DNA of 64,000 bases, from assembly GCA_965263205.1 (NCBI GenBank), contig CBDHHF010000035.1:310001-374000 (forward strand), in the 5' to 3' direction. Each line of letters starts with the position of its first letter. Position 1 is the first letter of the stretch. The notes beneath the pieces are model-generated. The model was not told the DNA's origin. It saw only the letters and a program-made list of their open reading frames with translations, and ran no database searches. A program made the position numbers and the translations under genes. Source of the DNA: JBCCIM01 sp965263205 (lineage in GTDB: Bacteria > Bacteroidota > Rhodothermia > Rhodothermales > JAHQVL01). This document shows, in pieces, positions 18,226-28,180 of this stretch.

Positions 18226-19524
18226 CTACCGGTTCATTTCACCTGACGTCAATTGAGGATATCCCTCAAGCGGCTTGATCATATCATGGAATTGTTTTGT
18301 CCCTGCCTGCGCTTCAGGATAGGCGTAGTCCGGGAAATCATATTCGCTGATGAAGTCGCTTAACCGGAAATACGCGCCTTTGAGTTGCGAAATCAGGTCA
18401 GCACCTCCGGTGTCGATATTTCTGCGGAGCACCGTGAGCATCATCTGGTTCTGGTTGTCGATGTGCATGACAGAAGAGGTCGGCACCGGGAAAATCTCAA
18501 CGCCGGCCGGTCCCATTGTCATGCCCTGCAATCCGTTGCCGGCATTCGCTGCAGCCAGGTCTTTCATCGAAATCAAGCTTCCGCTGCGTTGCTTGTGCGT
18601 AATCAGCACCTTTTTGTCATAACTGCCATCGGGCTCCTGGGTCATGAACGAAATCATGTCGCTCGGTGCATTCCCATACCCTAACTCGGCAATCGTTTTT
18701 CCCTTCACATCGTTTTCTTCGCTCACGTCAGACACCGGTATCGTCACGAGGGGCGTACACGTGTAACTGGCAAGCAGCGTGGGAACGCCATCAACCTCAT
18801 CAAACAGCATCGTTCGGATCGGCGCCCGGGTTTCGTTTTGGGTATGGACGGCATGGTAGATCTCGATGCTTCCAACTGCGCTTTGCGAACCATCAAACGG
18901 GTAAGGAATTTTGCGGAGCGTAGAGGCAAATTCGCCGTTCGTTAACCCGGCAACGTAGAGGTGTCCGCCGTGGTAGTCGAGGTCTGTAATGTTGAGTGTG
19001 CTGGCCGGCTTGTCGCCCCAAAACACAACTTCTTCAGAAGCTGGATTTGCAAGCACTACTGTCTGATGATCCGTCTCGGAAAGATCTAAAAAACGGATAT
19101 CTCCAGAACCCGGACTCACAATCGCAATAACCGACTCAGCTTCGGGCTGGAGGCCGCGCTGCACTGCTACGTACGCTTCCTGACTCACCGGATGGATTTT
19201 CATGTCGTTAATCATAATATCCGTCACATTGAGTCCCAGCATGCTGGCAATCTTGCGATCCAGTCCCGGCATGTTAAACGGTACGGGATCTTCGAGCGCA
19301 ACGCCTTCCGTTGTAATGGCGTGTACCGTCGCGGCTTTACTGTCGCCGACAAAAAGCACCTGCTCGGGCCCAAACGCTAGCACCGTTGCACCGGGCAGGG
19401 AAACATTGCTCAAATTGGCCGGCGCCGTCGCTGCATGCATAGACGGTTGCGTTTGATTCAGGCATCCCGAAAGGAGGACTACCAGCGCGGCCACGGAGGC
19501 TATGGACAAGCTATACTGTTTCAT
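18226..19524 (-). CDS. Lipoprotein, probable beta-propeller, function unknown
   Basis: 432 residues. The signal peptide ends in lipobox LSGC. The body has spaced strand pairs such as TVLAFGPEQVLFVGDSKAATVHAI, EAYVAVQRG and HLYVAGLTNGEFASTLRKI, suggesting a propeller-like or quinoprotein-like fold. I do not recognise a named family. It sits between the barrel-encoding gene upstream (44 bp gap) and an Ig-like lipoprotein downstream (85 bp gap), all on one strand. The three therefore probably form one envelope assembly under the same promoter. Confidence 0.6.
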   Translation of the reverse strand: MKQYSLSIASVAALVVLLSGCLNQTQPSMHAATAPANLSNVSLPGATVLAFGPEQVLFVGDSKAATVHAITTEGVALEDPVPFNMPGLDRKIASMLGLNVTDIMINDMKIHPVSQEAYVAVQRGLQPEAESVIAIVSPGSGDIRFLDLSETDHQTVVLANPASEEVVFWGDKPASTLNITDLDYHGGHLYVAGLTNGEFASTLRKIPYPFDGSQSAVGSIEIYHAVHTQNETRAPIRTMLFDEVDGVPTLLASYTCTPLVTIPVSDVSEENDVKGKTIAELGYGNAPSDMISFMTQEPDGSYDKKVLITHKQRSGSLISMKDLAAANAGNGLQGMTMGPAGVEIFPVPTSSVMHIDNQNQMMLTVLRRNIDTGGADLISQLKGAYFRLSDFISEYDFPDYAYPEAQAGTKQFHDMIKPLEGYPQLTSGEMNR

Positions 19525-19568
19525 ACATTTATGTGTCTTTGATGTTGAATTAGATGGTATTGGATTGA

Positions 19569-21020
19569 TTAAAACTTAAAATGCAAGGTTGACGCGAAGT
19601 AAAAAATGGATTCCGCATCACCTGTTTCTGCCAGAAAAGAGCCGGCAACGAAGTAGGAAGAAACCAGGGAAAAAGACAGATTCCGGTTGATACCATAGTT
19701 GAGCAACAGGCCGATGGTATCGCCTATATGCTTTTCATCGATGTCCTCGACAGCCCTTGACTGAAAACGCGTCGGCGTGTACAACCCGTCTTCCACTGAT
19801 GTGCGGTAGAAGAAGGCATACTCGAACTTCAGGATCAACGCGGGTATGGGGTAGACCGTTACAGAAGGATGAATGCTGAACAAATTGGCCGGCGTGTTGA
19901 CAGCTGCCAGGCTGTAAATGCCCGGGTTTACAAACATGGGATTGAAGGTCTGTATCTCACTGTCCCCTTTTTCTGAATCTCCGCTCGACCAGTCGAATTT
20001 TAATCCGATGGAAGGATTCCAGGCTGTGCGTACGAGTTTATAATTCCAATCGGTCTCTATATTAAAAGCGCTTATGGTATTGTCCCCAAGCTCTCCAAAT
20101 TGGTAGATGAGTTCGGTGTTGTATTGCCAGCGCTTTTGCAAAACACCGACGCGTCGTACCCCAATGGTATGCCTGGTTTCCGCCCCAAACACGTCGTTAT
20201 ATCGAGACGCATCAGATTCAAATCCGAGGTAATACAGCTCGGTATGATCATCCCGTTTAACCGACGAGATACTGGAATAAAGGCCCCATAAGGCTACATT
20301 GCCGGCGTCTTGATCGAACAAACTAAAGCGGTTGTCAAACGCACCAGACTGCACATTCACCTCTTTCCCGTAAAACGCCTGTAGTGCTGTCTGTTTATGT
20401 GAGAGCGTGACGTTGCCCAGATCAAACGAGCGCCGCATATTGGGACCATCCCGAATACCAACCAGCCGGCTCGCCCCCAAAGCCACTTCATTTCGCCCGA
20501 AGATAACCGTTGCATTAGTGGCTGCGCCAAGCGGAATATCCACTTCAACATACCCCTGGTGCAGGTCGATTTCATCCGACTGTGGAATGGCCTCCTCTCC
20601 CCCCTTGTAGCCACTATAGAGTTCGGCAAAGAACCGGACGTGTTGGCCAAAATGCAGACTGGAATGTACACTCAATCGCTGCGTGTAATACGATTGGTTG
20701 CCGGCGGTCCAGTTGCGGTTTGTAAAATGCTCGAAGCGAGGCCGATAGCTGCCTCCAAGCGTTACATACGACGCGCGGTTCTTTGTTAGCGGGATATACT
20801 TGATTCCATCGAGCAAGCCTTTCTCGTACGGCGACCCGGTTTCAGGCTTTAAATAGGCATAATCTTCAGAAGCACGCATCGTGTTTAACGGCGGAGGCGC
20901 TTGCTTCTCCCCCTCACCCACATCCTGCCCGTGTGCCTGGAAGAAAGGGCACCAGATCAGCATCAACAATAAACCGCTTTTCAACGCGCTATACCTGCTC
21001 TTGTTAGGAAACGTGGTCAA
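19569..21020 (-). CDS. Alginate-export-like outer membrane beta-barrel
   Basis: 483 residues. The start is a TTG at 21020 with AAGG six bases upstream; no ATG precedes the signal peptide (SGLLLMLIWCPFFQAHGQ). The mature chain alternates short strands and turns throughout and ends in STLHFKF*, the terminal Phe of outer-membrane barrels. GGSYRPRFEHFTNRNW and VIFGRNEVALGASRLVGIRDGPNMRRSFD resemble the Alginate_exp (AlgE-like) family of 18-stranded porins, which move anionic polysaccharide or related solutes. It is the first gene of the operon with two lipoproteins. Two palindromes 10-60 bp upstream are likely operators. Confidence 0.7.
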   Translation of the reverse strand: MTTFPNKSRYSALKSGLLLMLIWCPFFQAHGQDVGEGEKQAPPPLNTMRASEDYAYLKPETGSPYEKGLLDGIKYIPLTKNRASYVTLGGSYRPRFEHFTNRNWTAGNQSYYTQRLSVHSSLHFGQHVRFFAELYSGYKGGEEAIPQSDEIDLHQGYVEVDIPLGAATNATVIFGRNEVALGASRLVGIRDGPNMRRSFDLGNVTLSHKQTALQAFYGKEVNVQSGAFDNRFSLFDQDAGNVALWGLYSSISSVKRDDHTELYYLGFESDASRYNDVFGAETRHTIGVRRVGVLQKRWQYNTELIYQFGELGDNTISAFNIETDWNYKLVRTAWNPSIGLKFDWSSGDSEKGDSEIQTFNPMFVNPGIYSLAAVNTPANLFSIHPSVTVYPIPALILKFEYAFFYRTSVEDGLYTPTRFQSRAVEDIDEKHIGDTIGLLLNYGINRNLSFSLVSSYFVAGSFLAETGDAESIFYFASTLHFKF

Positions 21021-21030
21021 AATACCTTAA

Positions 21031-21080
21031 TTCGGAACGATCATTCCGAATCAATATACAGAAACCGGAACGGTTATTCC
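21031..21080 (-). promoter_or_regulatory. Two TetR-type operator palindromes
   Basis: GGAACGATCATTCC (21034-21047, extended on both sides as TTC...GAA) and GGAACGGTTATTCC (21067-21080) share the GGAACG-to-ATTCC frame. Their centres are 33 bp apart, about three turns of the helix. They lie directly upstream of the TTG start of the barrel gene, where they would cover the promoter. The TetR gene at 16322-16906 is the nearest candidate to bind them. Confidence 0.6.
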
Positions 21081-21415
21081 AAATAAAGAATCTGTTACCA
21101 CGTATCCCCTCCGATCCAGAAGGGCAATCGAATCAAATGCTTTCCTGACACCACGCTGTCAAATGCAAGAAAGCTTCACTACACGTATTAACGCTAGTGG
21201 TAAAATAGACACGTGCGATTGCATAGCGTAGGACTTCCAAGACACCCTTTACGACAGCCATAAGCACCAAAACGTGCAGCAGAGAGCGGCGACGGGATCA
21301 GTTCGTGCACTTTACAATTCTATAATATGCGAAACGTAAGGGAATTCGCTTGTCATATGCTTAACTGGGGCCATATGCCAGACATGCGGCAAATGGAAAA
21401 AGGAGATTAGACTAC
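21081..21415. other. Divergent intergenic region
   Basis: The space between the TetR-type operators and the start at 21416. It contains no credible ORF. The last part carries AAAAAGGAG about a dozen bases before the ATG at 21416, a ribosome-binding site for the large fusion gene. Promoters for both directions must lie in this and the operator region. Confidence 0.5.
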
Positions 21416-24400
21416 ATGGAAAGATTGCGGTCCATTGTTCTTGCTTTGGTCGTTACAACAAACCTGCTTTTATGTGGGCATGCTTACGCACAAATTGATG
21501 CCATATCAGAAACGAGAAGCCCAATCGAGGACACCCTGGGTGCTGCCTCGCAAGCACGCCCCACCTACCGCGTGTTCTTGCTGGGCAACATCGGGAATGG
21601 ATCTTCTGAGCAATCCACCCTCGTGCAGGACATGCTCGCCGCGCACCTCGCCGCCGCGGATTCTAACAGCGCCGTCGTTTTCCTCGGCGACAATACGCCC
21701 TGTTGCTCCTTCCCCGACTCTGCAAATGTAACGCAATCTGAAATTGCTGCCGGGCTTGCCAATTGGCTCAACGCACTCCAGGGATACGCCGGAGAGATTG
21801 TTTTCCTGCCAGGAAACACCGAATCAGGCAGTACCACCGAGCGCCGGCAGACACTGCAACATAAAGCTGAATTTATAGATCGCGCGCTTGGCCGGCGTGA
21901 TGTCTTCCGTTTAACCGAAGGCTATCCGGGACCTGAGGTGCTGGAGCTCACCGATGGCCTTACGATGATTACGCTCAACACCCAGTGGTGGCTGGATTCA
22001 AAGCAACGGTACGGGGACACGGGTGAATACGACCTGAACGAGCCACTCGATTTCCTCACGGAATTGGAAGAGGTGTTGTACAAATATCGCAACGATCAAC
22101 TGATCATGGTCGGGCACCATCCGTTGTTCTCCAATGGCAACTATGGGGGCAAGTTTTCGCTCTGGCAGCACCTTACCCCCCTGCCCGTTTTGGGGTCAGC
22201 CATGCCGCTCTATCGGCAGTTGGTTGGCAATCGGCAGGATCTTGCATCGTCGCGCTACCGCGTGTTTCGGCAAGAAATGCTGCAACTCCTGCGCATACAG
22301 CATAGCCTCATTTATGCCGCCGCACACGATCACAGCTTGCAATACTTCGCCAAGGACGATCGCCGGCGCGTGAAACACCACATCACAAGCGGATCCGCAA
22401 ATCACGATGACCATGTATCCAAAGGACGCGGCGCCAGCTTTGTGTCGCGGGCGCACGGCTTCATGGAGGTGGCGTTTTATGAAGACGGAAGCGCCTGGTT
22501 AAATGCCTGGACGGGAGATGCCGACGCACCCAAAGGGAAGCGCGCTTACCGGACACAACTCGTGTTACCGAATGAACTGCAGGCAGCGCGCACAGAAGAT
22601 GAGCGCCTTGTTGTGCCACCTGTGGAGGATTCGTCTGTAGTCATGCCCATCAATCCGCAATATGCAAAAACAGGGGGCATAGGCAGGTTCTTTCTAGGCC
22701 GGCAGTACCGCGAGCTGTGGGCAACGCCCGTAGAAGCCCCCGTGCTCGACTGGACTAAAGAAGCTGATGGATTGACCCCGATCAAAATAGGCGGACAATC
22801 TCAGTCAGTCACGCTTCGGATGTCGGGAGGCGATGGCAAGTATTACATGCTTCGCTCGATCGACAAGCGCCCTACCCGGTCGCTTTCTTCAGCCGCGCGC
22901 CGGACTTTTGCCGGCAGCATCATCCAGGACCAGGTGGCCATGCAGCATCCGTTTGGCGCGTTCCTCGTGCCGCACCTGGCCGGGCCGGCGGGTATTTTCC
23001 ACACCAACCCCCGCCTGATGTACGTCCCGCCCGATCCAAAAGGTGACGTGCAAAACGAGGCACTGGTGGGGCAGGTTGTGCTTTTTGAAGAACGCGCCGA
23101 CGAAGATGTGTCCGACATTGATAGCTTTGGCAATGCAACCAATGTGATCGGCTCAGCAAAACTCTTCAATGAAATTGATGGCGATAACGATCACCGCGTT
23201 GATCCTTACATGTTTGCCCGCGCGCGTCTATTTGACATGCTCATCGCAGACCACGACCGTACGCTGGACAATTTCCGATGGGGTGCGTTTGAGCCGTACG
23301 AATTGAATCCGGATCTCGAGGGTGATGCGCGCAAAGAAGGTAAAATCTATCTCCCCATACCGGTCGACAGAGACAAAGCGTTTAGCAAAAACGACGGCGT
23401 TTTCCCTACGTTGTATCGCGTACTAGCCGAGCCGGCGTGGCAATCGTTTGGGGAAGCGTATGGGTATCTCCGAGGCCTCAATAGAAAAGGCATACCGCTG
23501 GACCGCAGATTCTCTGCCGTCCTCGACCGGGCAGCCTGGGTTGGTATTGCAGACAGTATGCAGATTGCGCTTTCTGATGCCGTGATTGAGCAGGCAGTAA
23601 GGAGCTGGCCTGAACCGGTATTTGCCGAAGGAGGCGAAGAAATGATCCGCACGCTAAAAGCCCGGCGCGATCAACTGTCCACTGTAGCAGATCGGTATTA
23701 CAACGTGCTGGCATCCGTGATCGATGTGGTGGGCAGCAACAAACACGAGGTGTTTCGCATCAACCGGATTGATGACGAAACCACGGAAGTGGTGATGTAC
23801 AAGGCCAACAAAAAGGGGGAAATCCGCAAAGAGCTTTTCCGGCGAACGGTATTAACGGATGAAACAAACGAAATTCGTTTATACGGACAGGGCGGGAACG
23901 ATCGGTTCGAAACGCAGGGTGAAGTCAATCGCGGACCCCGTATCATCATTGTAGGTGGGCCTGATGATGATGTTATCGTTGATGCTTCGATCGTTCATCA
24001 GGGGCCAAGAAAGACCCATGTGTACGATACGGTCCGTGGTACATCCATCGAGACAGGCCCTGAAACGAAGCAAAAACTAAGCACGGACATTGATGTCAAC
24101 ACGTACGAATTTGAAAGCTTCAAGCCCAACTTAACCCGACCGGTAACCTATTTTGGGAGCAACCGGGATGACGGCTTTTTCATTGGCGGCGGCTTCAAGC
24201 GGTCTGTACATGGTTTTCGCAAAACACCACATGCAGTCACCCACCAACTGATGGGCAACTTTGCTGCCGCAACGCAATCGTTCAATATCCAATACATCGG
24301 AAATGTAGTCGACGTGCTGGGTAGTTGGGACCTCAGCCTAAACGCTGCTTTTTTTAATCCCAACAACATTCGAAATTTCTACGGCCTCGGCAACGATACC

Positions 24401-25165
24401 CCGAATAATGCAACGTTCTCTCGCTTCTACCAGGCGCGTTTCTCTCGCTTTTTGGTGCAATCTGCGCTGCAGCGTTCGTTTGAGCAGGGTGTTGCCGTGT
24501 CGTTTGGGCCTACGTTTGAAATTACCGATACGCGTTTTGATGCGGGCAGATTTATCGGGCAGCCGCAGCCGGGAATTTCTCGGGGCTCTTTTGATCAACT
24601 GGTGTTTGCCGGCTTCAACGCAAGTGTAGATGTGGGCACCGTGGACAACGCTTTAAATCCACTGCAAGGCTTCCGCTTCAGCAGCTCGGTTGATCTCAAT
24701 GTTGGTGTTGTCGAAACGGACGATACCTACGCAACGTTTGCCTCTGCCCTGTCGATCTACATGTCGCCCTCGCTTTCGCCACAGATTACGCTTGCGTTGC
24801 GCGCCGGCGGATCGCACAACATTGGCGAATTCCCTTTCTTTGCCTCCAGCACGCTTGGTGGCAACGCCAACTTACGCGGGTACCGCAGCACGCGCTTTGC
24901 CGGCCGCAGCAGCCTTTACCAGAATATAGAGGCCCGCATCGAGCTGATCGACTTTTCCGGCTACTTTGGCTACGGTACCCTCGGCCTAACGGGCTTCCTG
25001 GACAACGGGCGCGTCTGGACCGACGGCGAATCCTCACGTACCTGGCACCAGGGCTACGGCGGAGGCCTCTGGATCAGCGTATTCGATCAGCTCTTGCTCA
25101 ACGGCCAAATCGGCTTCTCCGATGAAGAGACCAACTACACCGTTGGGTTAGGCTTTTTGTTTTGA
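21416..25165 (+). CDS. Metallophosphoesterase-like / Omp85-type barrel fusion protein
   Basis: 1249 residues with signal peptide (VVTTNLLLCGHAYAQ). Residues ~50-390 resemble a calcineurin-like phosphoesterase: LGDN near 93, PGNTE near 132, GHHPLF near 230 and AAHDHS near 302, though the usual first Asp motif (DxH) is not obvious and the region may be partly degenerate. Residues ~450-870 form a middle domain. It includes a DHDRTLDNFRWG segment typical of kinase-like/CotH-like loops and a short Asp-rich strand DRFETQGEVN. The last ~330 residues are a surface-antigen/BamA-like barrel, with STLGGNANLRGYRSTRFAG as the L6-like 'RGY' motif and GLGFLF as the terminal strand. Such fusions occur in Bacteroidota relatives. 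The barrel places the phosphoesterase in the periplasm or on the surface. Confidence 0.75.
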   Translation: MERLRSIVLALVVTTNLLLCGHAYAQIDAISETRSPIEDTLGAASQARPTYRVFLLGNIGNGSSEQSTLVQDMLAAHLAAADSNSAVVFLGDNTPCCSFPDSANVTQSEIAAGLANWLNALQGYAGEIVFLPGNTESGSTTERRQTLQHKAEFIDRALGRRDVFRLTEGYPGPEVLELTDGLTMITLNTQWWLDSKQRYGDTGEYDLNEPLDFLTELEEVLYKYRNDQLIMVGHHPLFSNGNYGGKFSLWQHLTPLPVLGSAMPLYRQLVGNRQDLASSRYRVFRQEMLQLLRIQHSLIYAAAHDHSLQYFAKDDRRRVKHHITSGSANHDDHVSKGRGASFVSRAHGFMEVAFYEDGSAWLNAWTGDADAPKGKRAYRTQLVLPNELQAARTEDERLVVPPVEDSSVVMPINPQYAKTGGIGRFFLGRQYRELWATPVEAPVLDWTKEADGLTPIKIGGQSQSVTLRMSGGDGKYYMLRSIDKRPTRSLSSAARRTFAGSIIQDQVAMQHPFGAFLVPHLAGPAGIFHTNPRLMYVPPDPKGDVQNEALVGQVVLFEERADEDVSDIDSFGNATNVIGSAKLFNEIDGDNDHRVDPYMFARARLFDMLIADHDRTLDNFRWGAFEPYELNPDLEGDARKEGKIYLPIPVDRDKAFSKNDGVFPTLYRVLAEPAWQSFGEAYGYLRGLNRKGIPLDRRFSAVLDRAAWVGIADSMQIALSDAVIEQAVRSWPEPVFAEGGEEMIRTLKARRDQLSTVADRYYNVLASVIDVVGSNKHEVFRINRIDDETTEVVMYKANKKGEIRKELFRRTVLTDETNEIRLYGQGGNDRFETQGEVNRGPRIIIVGGPDDDVIVDASIVHQGPRKTHVYDTVRGTSIETGPETKQKLSTDIDVNTYEFESFKPNLTRPVTYFGSNRDDGFFIGGGFKRSVHGFRKTPHAVTHQLMGNFAAATQSFNIQYIGNVVDVLGSWDLSLNAAFFNPNNIRNFYGLGNDTPNNATFSRFYQARFSRFLVQSALQRSFEQGVAVSFGPTFEITDTRFDAGRFIGQPQPGISRGSFDQLVFAGFNASVDVGTVDNALNPLQGFRFSSSVDLNVGVVETDDTYATFASALSIYMSPSLSPQITLALRAGGSHNIGEFPFFASSTLGGNANLRGYRSTRFAGRSSLYQNIEARIELIDFSGYFGYGTLGLTGFLDNGRVWTDGESSRTWHQGYGGGLWISVFDQLLLNGQIGFSDEETNYTVGLGFLF

Positions 25166-25278
25166 GGTTTATCTTTCGAGTACCTAGGGGGCACGACCAT
25201 CTCGCGGGTTATAGGGGGGCATGAACCCTGCCTGGATCTTGCATTGCAACCGTAACATTCAAACCATTGAGGTTGCCT

Positions 25279-25602
25279 ATGTCTGCCATGAATCGCCGCT
25301 CGTTTCTACTCCTGGTCATCCCCGTTGCTGCCAGTGGGTGTGTAAGTACAGGTTATCCAGACAAGTCCCCTCCCCGGGAAGAAAAAACTGCTCCAGAGCA
25401 CGAGGATGCTTCCGAAGAAAACAAGGGACCGTCAGACCATGCGGGAAGCAAACATCATGACCACCACCAGGCGCACCGGCGCCGGAAAGCGCGGAAACGC
25501 CAACTCGAGAAAGCGCGCAAACGCCGGTTAGAAGCAGCCCGCAAACGCCGGCGCCGACTCAAAGCAGCGCGCGATCGCCGGCGTAGGCGTAGCAGCTGTT
25601 GA
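25279..25602 (+). CDS. Tat-exported lipoprotein with polybasic tail
   Basis: 107 residues from the ATG at 25279, chosen because GAGG lies six bases upstream; an ATG at 25288 is also possible. NRRSFLLL is a twin-arginine signal and ASGC a lipobox, so a folded, lipid-anchored product is predicted. The middle is acidic and His-rich (PEHEDASEENKG, KHHDHHQAHRR). The last ~45 residues are almost all Arg, Lys, Ala and Leu in repeating R-K-R-x-L-E-x-A-R units, which would form a strongly basic helix. No family is recognised. A basic helix could bind DNA, lipopolysaccharide or polyanions. Confidence 0.6.
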   Translation: MSAMNRRSFLLLVIPVAASGCVSTGYPDKSPPREEKTAPEHEDASEENKGPSDHAGSKHHDHHQAHRRRKARKRQLEKARKRRLEAARKRRRRLKAARDRRRRRSSC

Positions 25603-25718
25603 CGCATTCTGGGGTGTCAGCGGATCGGGATATAAGTTGCGGCCAACATTGCATCTTATAACAAGCATCCTATAGATTCAGGGTATCGCAAACATCATGC
25701 TAACCATCCCCCGGTCCA

Positions 25719-28142
25719 ATGAAGTTTCTGAACGCCTTTGTCTTACTGCTGTTTGTAGCGCTCGTTCATCCGGTTTCCGCCCACAGCCAAACCCTTTTTG
25801 TTGAACCCGATGCCCCTCAATTGCGCGGTTTTGGAGCAGCCATGGCAATGGGAGATGGCGAGCTCTTCGTAGGCTCCCGCACTCCAGCCCGCATGATTCG
25901 GATTGAACACCCGCCCGGGGCCGTTTATGTGTTTGCCAAAGATGAAAACGGTGCGTGGAACGAGCATGCACAAATTGCCGCCTCAGATGGTGTTGTGGAT
26001 GATAAGTTTGGCTTTACAGTCGACAGTAAAGATGCCATGCTTGTTGTCGGCGCGCCTGGCCAGGCAGCTGGCACAGGGGCTGCCTACGTATTCGAAAAAA
26101 CGGAATACGACGAGTGGGTCGAAACCGGCCGCTTGACCGTCGCTGGCACCACACCAACAGATAACTTTGCCTACACGGTGGCTGTTGTGGGTGATTTCAT
26201 CTTCGTGTCCGCCATTGAAAAAGACAATGGAGGCAGCGTATACGCGTTCCATAAAGCGGATGACGCGTGGACGCTCCACTCGGAGATTACGTCCAGTGAC
26301 CTTCAGGCAGATGACGGCTTTGGAAGCCGCATCCTGGCAGATGGATCGACCGTTATGATCAGTGCCCCCGGGAAAAACGAGCGCAAAGGAGCCGTCTACA
26401 TATTCAACCTAGACCCCGAAAGCGATACATGGGTTGAGGAGGCAACGCTTCAGACAACGGAAGGCGGAGACACTCCTACTTTTGGCTGGCGGATGGTGAT
26501 GCATAACAACGACCTCTTCGTCGGTGCTCCCGGCTATGACGGCGCAGGTGCTGTACTGCGTTTCCAAAAAGATGGTGAGGGCTGGAAGCAAAATGAAGTG
26601 CTGTTGCCTTTTACCCGAACACAAAGATCGGGCTTTGGCTACAGGTTAGCTTCCGCAGCACACACCCTGCTGGTCGGGGAGTCTTCAAATTCCGAGGGAG
26701 GCGTCGTCTATGCGTATGATAGCGGGGAAAGCGGTGAGCGGTGGGAACGTGTAAGCAGAATCACGCCGGCTACCGATGGCATGGGGTCTGCCGGATTCAG
26801 CGACGACCTTGTCGCGCACGGCGATGTATTTGCCGCAGGCGCCCCTCAGTCTGACTTCCAGGAAGGCAAAGCTTTCATATTCACCTTCGATGAAGCTTCG
26901 CGTACCTGGAACGAGACCACCACCCTCTTTGGTGAAGTGGAACGGATCAGTTCTTCCATTGGTGAAGAAATCGACTGTGAAGAAGGGACAGCGTATGCTT
27001 TCAGCTGCGAGCAAGTCGACCTGGTTTCGTTTATCTCCGTCTCCGATATAAGCACCCGGCGCGGGGTCAACATGAATGACCTGTGGGGCTGGACAGATCC
27101 TGAAACGGGTGTTGAGTATGTGCTGGCCGGCAGAAATGACGGCACCGTCTTCATCGACATCAGCGATCCAACTGCTCCCGTTTATGTTGGCGAGCTACCT
27201 AAAACAGCCGCCTCGCCTCCAAGCGTCTGGCGTGATATCAAGGTATATAAAGACCACGCGTTCATCGTTGCGGATGGCGCCGGCCCGCACGGGATGCAGG
27301 TGTTTGATCTCAGCCAATTGCGCGATGCTGATCCTGATCAGATGCCAATCACGTATCCGGAATCTGCGCGCTACGACGAGATTTTCAGCGTACACAACAT
27401 CGTAATCAACGAAGAAACCGGATTTGCCTATGCGGTGGGCAGCAGATCCGGTGGCACCACGTGTGGCGGCGGACTCCACATGATCAACATCCAGGAGCCC
27501 CTGAACCCAACCTTTGCCGGCTGTTTTGCGGATGCGTCGACAGGGCGCGCTAACACAGGCTATACGCACGATGCGCAGTGTGTCATTTACACAGGCCCCG
27601 ACACGGAGCATCAGGGCAAAGAAATCTGCTTTAATGCAAGCGAAACGGCGTTGAGTATTGCAGATGTTTCGGATAAGACCAACCCCATCGCCCTGTCGCG
27701 TGCCGGCTACCCCAATGTCGGCTATTTGCACCAGGGCTGGCTTACCGAAGATCAGAAGTACTTCTTTATGAACGATGAGTTGGACGAATTACAGGGCAAA
27801 GCAGACAACACGCGCACGCTCATCTGGAATGTCGAAGACCTCGATGATCCGCAACTTGCCAAAGAGTTCTTCCTGAGTACCACGGCGTCCGATCATAACC
27901 TGTACATCCAGGACAACTTGATGTACCAGTCCAACTACATAAGCGGCCTCCGGGTGCTGGATATCTCCGACGTCGAAAACCCGAAAGAAGTAGGCTTCTT
28001 CGATACCGTTCCGATGGGCAAAGACGTACCGAGCTTTGGTGGCTCGTGGAGCAACTATCCCTTCTTCAAGAGTGGCATTATCGCCGTGACAAGCAACACA
28101 GAAGGCCTCTTTCTCTTGAGAAATAGCAAAGTGGATTTATAG
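25719..28142 (+). CDS. Secreted FG-GAP / choice-of-anchor-B (LVIVD) protein
   Basis: 807 residues with signal peptide (FLNAFVLLLFVALVHPVSAHSQ). Residues ~35-400 hold six or seven FG-GAP-like blades: repeated GFGxxMAMGDGELFVGS, FGFTVDSKDAMLVVGAPG, DDGFGSRILADGSTVMISAPG and GAVYIFN units, an integrin-like propeller. Residues ~440-800 form the choice-of-anchor-B domain built of LVIVD-type units (GTVFIDISDPTAPVYVGEL, GMQVFDLSQLRD, LRVLDISDVENPKEVGFFD). HDAQCVIYTGPD near residue 630 is typical. The extracellular role is unknown; such proteins are frequent in marine Bacteroidota-like bacteria. It is followed within 38 bp by the S51 peptidase gene. Confidence 0.85.
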   Translation: MKFLNAFVLLLFVALVHPVSAHSQTLFVEPDAPQLRGFGAAMAMGDGELFVGSRTPARMIRIEHPPGAVYVFAKDENGAWNEHAQIAASDGVVDDKFGFTVDSKDAMLVVGAPGQAAGTGAAYVFEKTEYDEWVETGRLTVAGTTPTDNFAYTVAVVGDFIFVSAIEKDNGGSVYAFHKADDAWTLHSEITSSDLQADDGFGSRILADGSTVMISAPGKNERKGAVYIFNLDPESDTWVEEATLQTTEGGDTPTFGWRMVMHNNDLFVGAPGYDGAGAVLRFQKDGEGWKQNEVLLPFTRTQRSGFGYRLASAAHTLLVGESSNSEGGVVYAYDSGESGERWERVSRITPATDGMGSAGFSDDLVAHGDVFAAGAPQSDFQEGKAFIFTFDEASRTWNETTTLFGEVERISSSIGEEIDCEEGTAYAFSCEQVDLVSFISVSDISTRRGVNMNDLWGWTDPETGVEYVLAGRNDGTVFIDISDPTAPVYVGELPKTAASPPSVWRDIKVYKDHAFIVADGAGPHGMQVFDLSQLRDADPDQMPITYPESARYDEIFSVHNIVINEETGFAYAVGSRSGGTTCGGGLHMINIQEPLNPTFAGCFADASTGRANTGYTHDAQCVIYTGPDTEHQGKEICFNASETALSIADVSDKTNPIALSRAGYPNVGYLHQGWLTEDQKYFFMNDELDELQGKADNTRTLIWNVEDLDDPQLAKEFFLSTTASDHNLYIQDNLMYQSNYISGLRVLDISDVENPKEVGFFDTVPMGKDVPSFGGSWSNYPFFKSGIIAVTSNTEGLFLLRNSKVDL

Positions 28143-28180
28143 CATCCGTCCATAACTTACCAATCGCGCGTACTGCACCC

